Made by a program: the position numbers and the translations under genes. From contig NZ_JAPVBH010000002.1 of NCBI RefSeq assembly GCF_026967795.1, positions 1 to 64,000 on the forward strand: a DNA stretch of 64,000 nucleotides, written 5' to 3'. A model generated the notes under the pieces. The model was not told the origin of the DNA and made no database searches. It was given only the letters and a program-made list of their open reading frames with translations. This DNA is from Modestobacter sp. VKM Ac-2986 (GTDB lineage: Bacteria > Actinomycetota > Actinomycetes > Mycobacteriales > Geodermatophilaceae). Numbering within the stretch: the stretch's first letter is position 1; the number at the start of each line of letters is the position of its first letter. This document shows, piece by piece, positions 44,970-53,611 of the stretch.

Positions 44970-45190
44970 GCGCGGGCGGCCTCGCGGTTGCGCAGTTGCT
45001 GCCGGTGCTCGCCGGCGGCGAGGGTGAGCAGCCCGTCGACCAGCCGGGGTCCGAGCCGCTCGGTCAGCCGCGCACGCTGGGTGCCTGTGCGCCCGGGCAG
45101 TGCCAGCGGCGGAACGACCTGCTCGACCTGCGGGTCGGCCGTGTCGACACCCTGCTCGCCGGGCCCGGACGACCGGGAGGACCCGCCGCG
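44970..45190 (-). pseudogene. Truncated, decayed copy of arfB
   Basis: The minus-strand translation aligns with the middle of the intact ArfB at 45795. I count 52 identities over 65 residues from GPGEQGVDTAD to LRNREAAR. The catalytic GGQ is changed to GEQ, and both the N-terminal part and the basic C-terminal tail needed for ribosome binding are missing. DNA similarity stops at both ends. No start or ribosome binding site is seen. It is most simply a relic of a local duplication; a GGQ-less regulatory variant is a less likely alternative. Confidence 0.75.
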
Positions 45191-45268
45191 CAGCAGGCTC
45201 TGGTCCCCGCGGCGAGCCCGTCCTACCGTCGAGGTGCACGAGCCCTGTCGCCCAGAGGCGGAGAGACG

Positions 45269-45703
45269 ATGCGACGCTGCCTGATCCTCGCCAACCAGAC
45301 CCTCGCCGGCCCGCAGCTGCTGGAGACGGTCCGGCAACGGATCGCCTCCGGCGCACACGAGTTCTACATCGTCGTGCCGGCGACGCCGATCGCCGACCAG
45401 GAGCGGGCGACCGTCGGCAGCGGCCCGCCGGCCGACCACGCGCACGCCCTCGCCGCCCAGCGGCTGACGCGCGCACTGGACGAGGTCCGCGCGCTGGGGG
45501 CGCCCGCGGAAGGCGAGGTCGGTGACCGGGACCCGCTGGAGGCCACGCGACTGGCGCTCCGCCGGTTCGGCGCCGACGAGGTCGTGGTGTCGACCCTGCG
45601 GTCAGGGCTCTCGCGCTGGCTGCGCGCGGACCTGCCGAGCCGGATCGAGCGGTCCCTGCACCTGCCGGTCGAGCACGTCGTGGGCGACTCCGCGCCGGAC
45701 TGA
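45269..45703 (+). CDS. Universal stress protein-like small protein
   Basis: A 144-residue alpha/beta protein: RCLILANQTLAGPQLLETVRQR, EFYIVVPATPI, then LRRFGADEVVVSTLRSGLSRWL and a final LPSRIERSLHLPVEHVVGD. This strand/helix pattern resembles single-domain Usp-like proteins common in actinobacteria, but the ATP-binding G-X2-G-X9-G motif is not evident. The ATG follows GGAGAG. The role is unknown. Confidence 0.7.
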   Translation: MRRCLILANQTLAGPQLLETVRQRIASGAHEFYIVVPATPIADQERATVGSGPPADHAHALAAQRLTRALDEVRALGAPAEGEVGDRDPLEATRLALRRFGADEVVVSTLRSGLSRWLRADLPSRIERSLHLPVEHVVGDSAPD

Positions 45704-45794
45704 CCGCTGCCGCACCCGGGCTACGGGCCTTCGGACCGGCCCTCCACCTGGAGGCCACGGAGGACGACGGACCGTACTGCGCGGGCAGCCGACC

Positions 45795-46232
45795 TCAGTC
45801 CCAGCCGCCGCGCAGCCGCTTGGTCTGCCCGCGTTCCTTCTTCGCCTTGATCCGCCGCTCCTTCGACCCGCGGGTGGGCTTGGTCTTCCGGCGGGCCGGC
45901 GGCGGGGCGGCGACGGCGGCGCGCAGGACGGCGGCCAGCCGATCCCGGGCCGCCTCACGGTTGCGCAGCTGCTGCCGGTGCTCGCTGGCGGCGATGGTGA
46001 GCAGCTCGTCGACCAGCCGGGGCCCGAGCCGCTCGGTCAGCCGCGCCCGCTGGGTCTCGGTCAGCCCGGCCAGCTCCAGCGGGGCGACCACCAGCTCGAC
46101 CCGCGAGTCGGCGGTGTTCACACCCTGGCCGCCGGGCCCGGACGACCGGGAGAACCGCCACGACAGCGCCGACGCCGGGACGACGAGCGACCCGACGACC
46201 GGGAGGTCTCCGAACGCGTCGTCACCGGCCAC
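45795..46232 (-). CDS. arfB: Alternative ribosome-rescue factor / peptidyl-tRNA hydrolase ArfB
   Basis: ArfB hydrolyses peptidyl-tRNA on stalled ribosomes. The 145-residue protein has the catalytic SGPGGQGVNT with GGQ at 34-36 and a basic C-terminal tail (RRKTKPTRGSKERRIKAKKE) that enters the mRNA channel. The GTG at 46232 follows GGGAGG. A GTG at 46268 would add 12 residues but has no such site. A decayed partial copy lies about 600 bases downstream. Confidence 0.9.
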   Translation of the reverse strand: MAGDDAFGDLPVVGSLVVPASALSWRFSRSSGPGGQGVNTADSRVELVVAPLELAGLTETQRARLTERLGPRLVDELLTIAASEHRQQLRNREAARDRLAAVLRAAVAAPPPARRKTKPTRGSKERRIKAKKERGQTKRLRGGWD

Positions 46233-46303
46233 GGACCCATCCTCCCTGGTCGTGTCGGCGCGGACCACCGACTTCCCCGGGAGCGCCTGCCACGCTGGCG
46301 CAC

Positions 46304-46930
46304 ATGACCTCGCGCCGTCCGCACGTCGCCGCGGGCCTGGGCCGCCGCGAGGCGTTCGGGCTGGGCGGTGCGGCCCTGGCGCTCACCGTCCTCGCTGCGG
46401 TGGTCGGGGCGCTCGGCTGGCCGTCGCCGGCGCGGACGACGTCGGGCTGGCAGGTCGCCGACGTCCCGCCGAGCCTGCTCGCGCTCCTGGCCGGTGCCGG
46501 CGCACTCTGCCTGGGTGTCGCCGCGGTCCTCACCCGGCCCTGGCAGCTGCCGGCGCCCGTCGCGGTCGGCTGGTGGCTGGTCGGGCTGCTCGCCGTGCTG
46601 CTGCACGGATGGGACAGCGCCCACCTCGCGGCCCTGGCCGACCCGGACGGGGGCGCGGTGATCCCGGTGTTCAACTGGCTCTTCACCGCACTCCCGGCCC
46701 TGGTCGTCGGTCTGATCGCGCGCCCGGCCGGTCGGCCTGCCCAGCTGCGTGCGGTCCTCGGCACGGCAGTGGTCGGCGTGCCCCTGACCGCCCTGAGCTG
46801 GTCGCTGTACGCCGCACCGGAGGGGCTCCTGCCAGCAGCGCTGGGCTCACTGTGGCCGACGGCCGTCCTGGGTGCTGCACCCGTCGCCGCGGTGCTGGCA
46901 CTCCTTCCCCGTACGGACCCGACCGGGTGA
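46304..46930 (+). CDS. Membrane protein of unknown function (paralogue of the next gene)
   Basis: The 208-residue product has about six helices and a short basic N-terminus. The C-terminal half (RAVLGTAVVGVPLTALSWSL) matches RAALGTGVVTVPMTALGWSL in the 47035 protein, as does WQLPAPVAVGWW partly. The two genes are therefore tandem paralogues of one unrecognised membrane family. It is divergent from arfB. Confidence 0.68.
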   Translation: MTSRRPHVAAGLGRREAFGLGGAALALTVLAAVVGALGWPSPARTTSGWQVADVPPSLLALLAGAGALCLGVAAVLTRPWQLPAPVAVGWWLVGLLAVLLHGWDSAHLAALADPDGGAVIPVFNWLFTALPALVVGLIARPAGRPAQLRAVLGTAVVGVPLTALSWSLYAAPEGLLPAALGSLWPTAVLGAAPVAAVLALLPRTDPTG

Positions 46931-47034
46931 GCGACGGGACGGCCGTTCCCGCTGGGTGACGTCGGCGTCGCCCGGTCGGGTGCACGTCACCCACCCGGCT
47001 CGCCGGGCCGGTCACTGCGTGTGACGCTCAGGAC

Positions 47035-47853
47035 GTGACGACCCGGAGCACGAGCCACCTGCAGCTGGTCACCGACACCGCGTTCACCGGCAACACCACC
47101 GCCGAGCAGCCCGACGCCGCGCAGCCCGACGTCACGCACACCGACACCGCCCAGACCGAGGACGACCGGGCGTTCGCCGCCGCCCAGGACGAGCGGTTCC
47201 GCGACCTGCTGGACCGCGCCGCGCAGCTGGACGCGGCCGCCGCCCCTGCCCCGGTCACCGGCACCCGGGTGCGGCTGCTGGTACCGCTCACCGCCGGGCT
47301 CACCGTCCTGCTGGCCCTGCTCGGCGACCAGCCCTGGCAGCTGCCGCAGCGGGCCGGTGGTGCCGTGGGCGCCGTCCCGCAGTCGCTGGTCACCTTCCTG
47401 CTGCTCTGCGGTGCGCTGTGCGTCTGGGCCGCCGGCCGCGCGGTGCGCCCGGAACGCACGTTCGACTCCCCCAGCGCCGTCCGGGTGTGGTGGCTGCTGG
47501 TGATCGGCGCGATGGTGGTCTCGCTGACCTCCGCGCTGTCGCTGACCTCGTGGGCCGGCACCGGGGAACAGCCCGGCGGGCTGGCCGTGCGCTGCCTGGT
47601 CCCGCTGGTCGCCGCGCTGCTGGCCGGTGCGCTGGCCCACGCCGACGGGCGGGCCTCCCGCATCCGTGCCGCGCTGGGCACCGGGGTGGTCACCGTGCCG
47701 ATGACCGCACTGGGCTGGTCGCTGCTGGCCTCCTCCGGTGCCGCGGCCGGCCTCGGCGACGTCCTGGGCATGACGTTGCTGTCGGGCGCAGCGCCGCTGG
47801 CGCTGGCCGTGGCGTTCGTGGCCGCCGACCACCGTCGGGTGCACACCGCCTGA
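47035..47853 (+). CDS. Membrane protein of unknown function with long acidic N-terminus
   Basis: The 272-residue product carries an N-terminal cytoplasmic stretch of about 75 residues, rich in Asp, Thr and Gln (HTDTAQTEDDRAFAAAQDER), followed by about six helices. The membrane part is paralogous to the 46304 product. The GTG start follows AGGA. No function can be assigned. Confidence 0.7.
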   Translation: MTTRSTSHLQLVTDTAFTGNTTAEQPDAAQPDVTHTDTAQTEDDRAFAAAQDERFRDLLDRAAQLDAAAAPAPVTGTRVRLLVPLTAGLTVLLALLGDQPWQLPQRAGGAVGAVPQSLVTFLLLCGALCVWAAGRAVRPERTFDSPSAVRVWWLLVIGAMVVSLTSALSLTSWAGTGEQPGGLAVRCLVPLVAALLAGALAHADGRASRIRAALGTGVVTVPMTALGWSLLASSGAAAGLGDVLGMTLLSGAAPLALAVAFVAADHRRVHTA

Positions 47854-47891
47854 CGTCACCGGCGCGGGCCCCGGCGCGGCACCATGGACCC

Positions 47892-48785
47892 GTGACCAGC
47901 CTCGCCGCCGCCCTCGCCACCGGACCGGTCGTGCTCGACGGTGGCCTCTCCACCGAACTGGAGTCCCGGGGACACGACGTCACGTCGGCGTTGTGGTCGG
48001 CCCGGCTGCTGCGCGACGAACCCGGTGCGATCGTCGCCGCGCACGCCGCCTTCGCCGCCGCCGGGGCCCAGGTGGCGACCACGGCCAGCTACCAGGCGAC
48101 CGTCCCCGGGTTCGCCGCCGCCGGCATCGGCGCCGACGAGGCACGCGCGCTCGTGGCCCGCTCCGTGGCGCTGGCCCGGGAGGGTGCGCCCGGGAGCTGG
48201 GTCGCGGGGTCCGTGGGCCCGTACGGCGCGTACCTCGCCGACGGCTCGGAGTACTCCGGCGACTACGTCACCTCCGTCCCGGTCGCGGCGCTGCGCGCGT
48301 TCCACCGGCCGCGGCTGGAGGTGCTCGCCGAGGCCGGCGCCGACGTGCTGGCCTGCGAGACGCTGCCCGCGGCCGCCGAGGTCGAGGCGCTGCTGCACGA
48401 GGTCACCGCCCTCGACGTCCCGGTGTGGCTGTCGGTCTCGGCGGTCACCGGACCGGACGGCGTGGTGCGCACCCGCCGGGGCGAGCCCGTCGCCGACGTC
48501 CTGGGCATGGCCCGCGGGGTCGCGCAGGTGGTGGCCGTGGGCGTCAACTGCACCGATCCGGCGACGGTGGTCCCGGCCGTCGCGGCGGCGCGGGCGGCCA
48601 GCGGCAAGCCGGTCGTGGCCTACCCGAACAGCGGCGAGACCTGGGACGCCGTCGCCCGCCGCTGGACCGGCACGACCGGGGTGGGCGACGTCGGGGCCTG
48701 GGTGACCGCCGGGGCGCGGCTGGTCGGTGGCTGCTGCCGGGTGCGACCGGACGACGTCCGCGCGATCGCCGACGCCGTCCGGTGA
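47892..48785 (+). CDS. mmuM: Homocysteine S-methyltransferase
   Basis: A 297-residue enzyme that methylates homocysteine to methionine, using S-methylmethionine or SAM. The N-terminus has VVLDGGLSTELESRG. The zinc-binding cysteines are in VGVNCTDP and the C-terminal VGGCCRVRPDDV. It is a normal-length stand-alone betaine/homocysteine-methyltransferase-fold protein. It is convergent with yidD, with a hairpin repeat between. Confidence 0.92.
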   Translation: MTSLAAALATGPVVLDGGLSTELESRGHDVTSALWSARLLRDEPGAIVAAHAAFAAAGAQVATTASYQATVPGFAAAGIGADEARALVARSVALAREGAPGSWVAGSVGPYGAYLADGSEYSGDYVTSVPVAALRAFHRPRLEVLAEAGADVLACETLPAAAEVEALLHEVTALDVPVWLSVSAVTGPDGVVRTRRGEPVADVLGMARGVAQVVAVGVNCTDPATVVPAVAAARAASGKPVVAYPNSGETWDAVARRWTGTTGVGDVGAWVTAGARLVGGCCRVRPDDVRAIADAVR

Positions 48786-48787
48786 CA

Positions 48788-48846
48788 CGGCCCCGCTGCA
48801 GGCCCCGTCACGAGCTCGCGAGTGCTGGGGCAGCGGGGTCCTTCAG
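48788..48846. repeat. Dispersed hairpin repeat, copy A (convergent mmuM/yidD)
   Basis: A 59-bp element with outer stem CCCCGCTGC pairing with GCAGCGGGG and a central CGAGCTCGCGAGTG. It shares ends and core with the copies at 18856 and 38186. It lies between the mmuM and yidD stops, overlapping the yidD TGA, and probably acts as a two-way terminator. Confidence 0.7.
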
Positions 48847-49328
48847 CCGGCGGGCACCGGGTCCGCGCCGCGACGGCCCCCGGGCCGGCAGCGCGCCAGC
48901 CGCCGCACGGTGAGCCAGCTGCCGCGCAGCGCCCCGTGCCCCTCCAGCGCCTCGATCGCGTACGCCGAGCAGGTCGGCGTGAAGTGGCAGCACGCACCGC
49001 GGCGCGGGCTGACCTCCCGCTGGTAGACCCGCACCGCCGCGACCAGCCGGTCGACCACCCGGCCGCCCGGTGTCCCGGCGCGGACCCGACGCAGGGTCGC
49101 GGGGGCGACCAGGAACAGGTCCAGGCCGCAGCCCAGCGCCTGGGCCAGGCAGCAGCCGGTGTTGAAGAACAGCAGGTTCCGCAGACACGAGTCGTTGCGC
49201 GCGTAGCCGGGCCCGTGCCCGCCGTAGCCCCGTGGCGGGCCGTAGCCGTAGCCGTAGCCCGAGCCGGGGCGGCTGAAGCCGCGTCGACGACGTGGTCCCC
49301 CACCGCCCCAGCCCCAGACGAACACCAT
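48843..49328 (-). CDS. yidD: YidD membrane-insertion efficiency factor with Gly/Tyr- and Cys-rich N-terminus
   Basis: The YidD core (residues 98-150) contains VYQREVSPRRGACCHFTPTC and SAYAIEALEGHGALRGSWLT. The protein is 161 residues, about twice the usual size. It gains a Gly/Tyr/Arg-rich stretch (11-43, with GYGYGYG) and a Cys-containing hydrophobic segment (SCLRNLLFFNTGCCLAQALG). The ATG at 49328 shares one base with the stop of the upstream SDR gene. yidD normally sits near rpmH and yidC, so this is an atypical location. Confidence 0.85.
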   Translation of the reverse strand: MVFVWGWGGGGPRRRRGFSRPGSGYGYGYGPPRGYGGHGPGYARNDSCLRNLLFFNTGCCLAQALGCGLDLFLVAPATLRRVRAGTPGGRVVDRLVAAVRVYQREVSPRRGACCHFTPTCSAYAIEALEGHGALRGSWLTVRRLARCRPGGRRGADPVPAG

Positions 49329-50185
49329 CAGAGGATCGGGTTCCCACCGGTGACGGCGAGCCGGGCACCGGAGATGTAGCTGCCCTCGTCGCTGGCCAGC
49401 AGCACGTAGGCCGGTGCCAGCTCGGCCGGCTGGGCGGCGCGACCCAGCGGGACCTCCGAGCCGAAGCTGGCCACCTGCTCGGGGGGCATGGTCGCCGGGA
49501 TGAGCGGGGTCCACACCGGTCCCGGAGCCACGCTGTTGGCCCGGATGCCCTTGTCGCCGTACATCTGCGCGAGGCTGGCGGTGAAGTTGGCGATGCCGGC
49601 CTTCGTCATGGCGTAGGGCGCCAGGGTGGGCTTGGGCATGTCGGAGTTCACCGAGGACGAGTTCACGATCGCCGAGCCCGGCCCCATGTGCGGGACGGCG
49701 TCCTTGCACAGGATGAACATCGCGGTGAGGTTGGTGGCCACGGTGTGGTCCCACTCCTCGTCGCTGATCTCGTCCAGCGTCTGGTGGGTCATCTGGAACG
49801 CGGCGTTGTTGACCAGGATGTCGATCCCGCCCAGCTCCTCGACCGCCTTCGGGATGATCGTCTTGGCGTGCGCACGGTCGGACAGGTCACCGGGCACCAG
49901 CACGCACTTGCGGCCGGCCTGCTCGACGTACTTGGCGGTGTCCTGGGCGTCCTCGTGCTCGTCCAGGTAGGAGATGAGGACGTCGGCGCCCTCGCGGGCG
50001 AAGGCGATCGCGACGGCGCGGCCGATGCCGCTGTCGCCGCCGGTGATGACGGCCCGCTTGCCGGTGAGCTTGCCGGAGCCGACGTAGCTCTCCTCGCCGT
50101 GGTCGGGCTTCGGGGTCATCTCGGCGAGGACGCCGGGCGGGGTCTGCTGCTGCTCGGGCTGGGACTCGGGGCGCGGTGACGACAT
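49328..50185 (-). CDS. SDR-family oxidoreductase, general-stress type
   Basis: A 285-residue SDR of the YhdF/GSP39-like group. It has a 40-residue polar N-terminal arm (PESQPEQQQTPPGVLAEMTP), the cofactor motif TGGDSGIGRA, NNAAF, and a catalytic Ser in NSSSVNS with YAMTKAG. The C-terminus SYISGARLAVTGGNPIL is typical. The ATG follows GGAGGA. Related proteins are induced by general stress; the substrate is unknown. It is coupled to yidD. Confidence 0.88.
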   Translation of the reverse strand: MSSPRPESQPEQQQTPPGVLAEMTPKPDHGEESYVGSGKLTGKRAVITGGDSGIGRAVAIAFAREGADVLISYLDEHEDAQDTAKYVEQAGRKCVLVPGDLSDRAHAKTIIPKAVEELGGIDILVNNAAFQMTHQTLDEISDEEWDHTVATNLTAMFILCKDAVPHMGPGSAIVNSSSVNSDMPKPTLAPYAMTKAGIANFTASLAQMYGDKGIRANSVAPGPVWTPLIPATMPPEQVASFGSEVPLGRAAQPAELAPAYVLLASDEGSYISGARLAVTGGNPIL

Positions 50186-50372
50186 GGTGGTCCTCCTGCT
50201 GACGCTGGGGCGGCACTCCCGCGCTCTGCTCACGCGGCCGGCTCGTGGTGCGGCCGGCCCGGTGCCGCTCACTCGTCGCCTACCCGGGCCCGGCGGCGGT
50301 GAACCCGGGGCGTGCACCCCGCGGCGCCGACCGGCCCGTCGCTGTCCTGGCCGGACGGGCCCGGACGGCCAG

Positions 50373-50427
50373 CGACCCGGGAGGTGGCGAGGAGCGCAGG
50401 TCGTGCGCCTCGGCACCTCCCGGGTCG
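50373..50427 (-). terminator. Terminator-like hairpin
   Basis: CGACCCGGGAGGTG (50373-50386) and CACCTCCCGGGTCG (50414-50427) form a perfect 14-bp stem enclosing a further CGAGG/CCTCG pairing. It lies 51 bases past the stop of the small gene at 50479-50628. The rest of 50186-50478 shows no gene. Confidence 0.6.
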
Positions 50428-50478
50428 CCGGGTCGGTGTCCTGCCGGTCCCACCGCGAGCCGGTGGGGCCGTGTCGGG

Positions 50479-50628
50479 TCAGGCCGCGCGGGACGCGGTC
50501 GCCGCCATGGTGCTGCGCATCGGGACGACCGAGCTGACGGGCCGGTCCCAGCGCATCTCCAGACGACGCCGTCCGGCAGCATCGACGACGGCCACCCAGT
50601 GCAGCTCCGGGCACAGGTTCTCACGCAT
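50479..50628 (-). CDS. Small protein of 49 residues, unknown function
   Basis: The frame reads MRENLCPELHWVAVVDAAGR and continues RRLEMRWDRPVSSVVPMRST to a short Ala-rich end. It looks like a genuine compact beta-type protein, not random translation. The ATG is preceded by GAGGTGGA at good spacing, and upstream lie 11-bp direct repeats. A 14-bp hairpin follows the stop. I do not recognise a family. Confidence 0.6.
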   Translation of the reverse strand: MRENLCPELHWVAVVDAAGRRRLEMRWDRPVSSVVPMRSTMAATASRAA

Positions 50629-50635
50629 GACATCC

Positions 50636-50656
50636 ACCTCTCGTTAACCTCTCGTT
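50636..50656 (-). repeat. 11-bp direct repeats upstream of the small gene
   Basis: ACCTCTCGTT occurs at 50636-50645 and again at 50647-50656, period 11, with a third ACC after it. On the minus strand this reads AACGAGAGGT twice, directly upstream of the ATG at 50628. The 11-bp period suggests a protein-binding site on one DNA face; the near copy also carries the ribosome binding site. Confidence 0.5.
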
Positions 50657-50791
50657 CACCTAATGTCCCACTGTTCGCTGCTTCATGCACGGATCGACCC
50701 GCCGAGATCTGTTCGTGACCCGAACGGGTGACCAGGCCGTTCGCAGCCCCGCGCGAGAACGCGACCGGCATCGGGCACGCTGGAGGGCACG

Positions 50792-53398
50792 ATGACGCTC
50801 TCCCCCGCCGGCACCGACTCGACCCCGGCCGACTCCCCCGCCTCCGCGCTGCCCTCCGCAGGCGCGACGCCGCTGATCGCCGACCCCGACGACCTGTCCG
50901 ACCTCATGGCCCTCGGCAGCGACCCGGACGCCGTCTTCGCGCGGTTCGCCCAGTGGGCCGAGGCGTCGGGCACGGTGCTCTACCCGGCACAGGAGGAGGC
51001 GCTGATCGAACTGGTCAGCGGCGCGAACGTCGTGCTCGCGACCCCGACCGGCTCGGGCAAGTCGCTGGTGGCCACCGGCGCGCAGTACGCAGCCCTGGCG
51101 ACCGACCGGGTCAGCTTCTACACCGCACCGATCAAGGCCCTGGTCAGCGAGAAGTTCTTCGCCCTGTGCGGGGTGTTCGGTGCGGCCAACGTCGGCATGC
51201 TCACCGGTGACGCGAGCGTCAACGCCGACGCCCCGATCATCGCCTGCACCGCCGAGGTGCTGGCCAACATCGCGCTGCGTGAGGGCCCGGACGCCGACAT
51301 CGGCCTGGTCGTGATGGACGAGTTCCACTTCTACGGCGACCCCGACCGCGGCTGGGCCTGGCAGGTGCCGCTGATCGAGCTGCCCAACGCCCAGTTCCTC
51401 CTGATGAGCGCCACCCTCGGGGACGTCACCGCGCTGCGCGAGGACCTCACCCGCCGCACCGGCCGGCCCACCGCGCTCGTGGCCAACGCCGAGCGCCCGG
51501 TGCCGCTGTCGCACTACTACGCGACCACGCCGATGCACGAGACGATCGACGAGCTGCTGAGCACGAAGCAGGCGCCGGTCTACGTCGTCCACTTCACCCA
51601 GGCCTCCGCGCTCGAGCGCGCGCAGGCGCTGATGAGCGTCAACGTCTCCACCAAGGAGGAGAAGGCCGCGATCGCCGACATGATCGGCGGCTTCCGGTTC
51701 TCCTCGGCGTTCGGGACGACGCTGTCGCGGCTGGTGCGCCACGGCATCGGCGTGCACCACGCCGGCATGCTGCCCAAGTACCGGCGGCTGATCGAGCAGC
51801 TGGCCCAGGCCGGGCTGCTCAAGGTCATCTGCGGCACCGACACCCTGGGCGTGGGCATCAACGTGCCGATCCGCACCGTGGTGTTCTCCGCGCTGAGCAA
51901 GTACGACGGCACCCGCACCCGGCTGCTCAACGCCCGCGAGTTCCACCAGATCGCCGGCCGCGCCGGGCGCGCGGGCTACGACACCGCCGGCACCGTCGTC
52001 GTCCAGGCGCCCGAGCACGAGGTGGAGAACCTCAAGCAGTTCGCCAAGGTCGCCGACGACCCCAAGAAGCGCCGCAAGCTGGTGCGCCGCAAGGCCCCCG
52101 AGGGCATGGTGCCCTGGAGCGAGGCCACCCAGCAGCGGCTGATCAACGCCGACCCCGAACCGCTCACCAGCCACTTCAAGGTCTCCACCGGGATGCTGCT
52201 CAACGTGCTCGCCCGCCCCGGCGACCCGTTCGCGGCGATGCGGCACCTGCTCACCGACAACCACGAGCCGCGCTCACGGCAGCGCCGGCACGTCCGCGAG
52301 GCGATCGGCATCGCCCGAGGTCTGCTGCAGGCCGGGGTCATCGAGCGCCTCGCCGAGCCCGAGCCCGACGGCCGCCGCTACCGGCTGACGGTCGACCTGC
52401 CGCCGGACTTCGCGCTCAACCAGCCGCTGTCGACCTTCGCCCTCGCCGCGATCGGGCTGCTGGACGCCGAGAGCGACACCTACGTCGTGGACGTCGTGTC
52501 GGTCATCGAGGCGACGCTGGACGACCCGCGGCAGATCCTGGCCGCGCAGCTCAACAAGGCCAAGGGCGCCGCGGTCGCGCAGATGAAGGCCGAGGGCATC
52601 GAGTACGACGAGCGCATGGAGCTGCTGGAGGAGATCACCTACCCCAAGCCGCTGGAGGAGCTGCTGGAGTACGCGTTCGAGACCTACCGCTCGTCCAACC
52701 CGTGGGTCGCCGACGCCCAGCTGTCACCGAAGTCGGTCGTGCGGGACATGTGGGAGCAGGCGATGACCTTCCGCGAGCTGGTGAACACCTACCAGCTCAC
52801 CCGCTCCGAGGGCGCGGTGCTGCGGTACCTGTCGGACGCGTTCAAGGCGCTGCGCTCCGGCGTCCCGGCCGACGCGCGCACCGAGGAGGTCACCGACCTC
52901 GTCGAGTGGCTGGGCGAACTGGTGCGCCAGGTCGACTCCTCGCTGCTGGACGAGTGGGAGGAGCTGACCAACCCCTCCGGCCCGCTGGACGCCCCCGTGT
53001 CGGTGCCGGCCCGCCCGCGCCCGCTCACCGGCAACGAGCGCGCGTTCACCGCGATGGTGCGCAACTCCCTCTTCCGCCGGGTCGACCTCATCACCCGGCG
53101 CCGCTGGTACGACCTCGGCGAGCTCGACGCGGCGTCGGGCTGGGACGCCGACCGGTGGGGTGAGGTCGTGCAGGCCTACTTCGCCGAGCACGGCGAGCTC
53201 AACACCGGCGGCGACGCCCGCGGCCCGGCGCTGCTCATCGTGGACAAGAGCGACCCGCGACTGTGGCAGGTGCGGCAGATCCTGGACGACCCGGCCGGCG
53301 ACCACGACTGGGGCTTCGACGCCGAGATCGACCTGGACGCCTCCGACGAGGAGGGCGTGCTCGTCATGCGCGTCGTGGACGCCGGCCGCAAGGACTGA
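50792..53398 (+). CDS. DEAD/DEAH-box helicase with DUF3516-type C-terminus
   Basis: An 868-residue superfamily 2 helicase. Walker A is ATPTGSGKS at residues 83-91, the DEAD-type box DEFH is at 176-179, SAT motif III is in LLMSATLGD, and motif VI is QIAGRAGRAGYDT. The long C-terminal part (from about 440) is the DUF3516 region of actinobacterial Ski2-like helicases. It probably acts on RNA, possibly in turnover or ribosome-related processing. The ATG start has only a weak ribosome binding site. Confidence 0.92.
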   Translation: MTLSPAGTDSTPADSPASALPSAGATPLIADPDDLSDLMALGSDPDAVFARFAQWAEASGTVLYPAQEEALIELVSGANVVLATPTGSGKSLVATGAQYAALATDRVSFYTAPIKALVSEKFFALCGVFGAANVGMLTGDASVNADAPIIACTAEVLANIALREGPDADIGLVVMDEFHFYGDPDRGWAWQVPLIELPNAQFLLMSATLGDVTALREDLTRRTGRPTALVANAERPVPLSHYYATTPMHETIDELLSTKQAPVYVVHFTQASALERAQALMSVNVSTKEEKAAIADMIGGFRFSSAFGTTLSRLVRHGIGVHHAGMLPKYRRLIEQLAQAGLLKVICGTDTLGVGINVPIRTVVFSALSKYDGTRTRLLNAREFHQIAGRAGRAGYDTAGTVVVQAPEHEVENLKQFAKVADDPKKRRKLVRRKAPEGMVPWSEATQQRLINADPEPLTSHFKVSTGMLLNVLARPGDPFAAMRHLLTDNHEPRSRQRRHVREAIGIARGLLQAGVIERLAEPEPDGRRYRLTVDLPPDFALNQPLSTFALAAIGLLDAESDTYVVDVVSVIEATLDDPRQILAAQLNKAKGAAVAQMKAEGIEYDERMELLEEITYPKPLEELLEYAFETYRSSNPWVADAQLSPKSVVRDMWEQAMTFRELVNTYQLTRSEGAVLRYLSDAFKALRSGVPADARTEEVTDLVEWLGELVRQVDSSLLDEWEELTNPSGPLDAPVSVPARPRPLTGNERAFTAMVRNSLFRRVDLITRRRWYDLGELDAASGWDADRWGEVVQAYFAEHGELNTGGDARGPALLIVDKSDPRLWQVRQILDDPAGDHDWGFDAEIDLDASDEEGVLVMRVVDAGRKD

Positions 53399-53484
53399 GG
53401 CGGGACCGGCCGCAACCGTCCTGCCCTTCCGCCCCGCCCGTCCGCTCTGCCGTCGACCGGGACGGCACGGGCGAGCACGTCCAC

Positions 53485-53534
53485 GCGCACGGTCGAGCCC
53501 TGCCCCCACCCGGGGGCAGGACTCGACCGTGCGC
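53485..53534. terminator. Long bidirectional terminator hairpin
   Basis: Bases 53485-53507 and 53512-53534 form a 23-bp inverted repeat with one mismatch and a four-base loop ACCC. It is the longest hairpin I noticed in the window and lies between the convergent helicase and SRPBCC genes. Otherwise 53399-53611 is empty. Confidence 0.75.
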
Positions 53535-53611
53535 CAGACCCCTCCCGGTGCCGGAGGGCGTCCGACTGGCCCACGCCGACCGCCCCGAGGACGTGGAGCT
53601 GCCCGCCCGGG

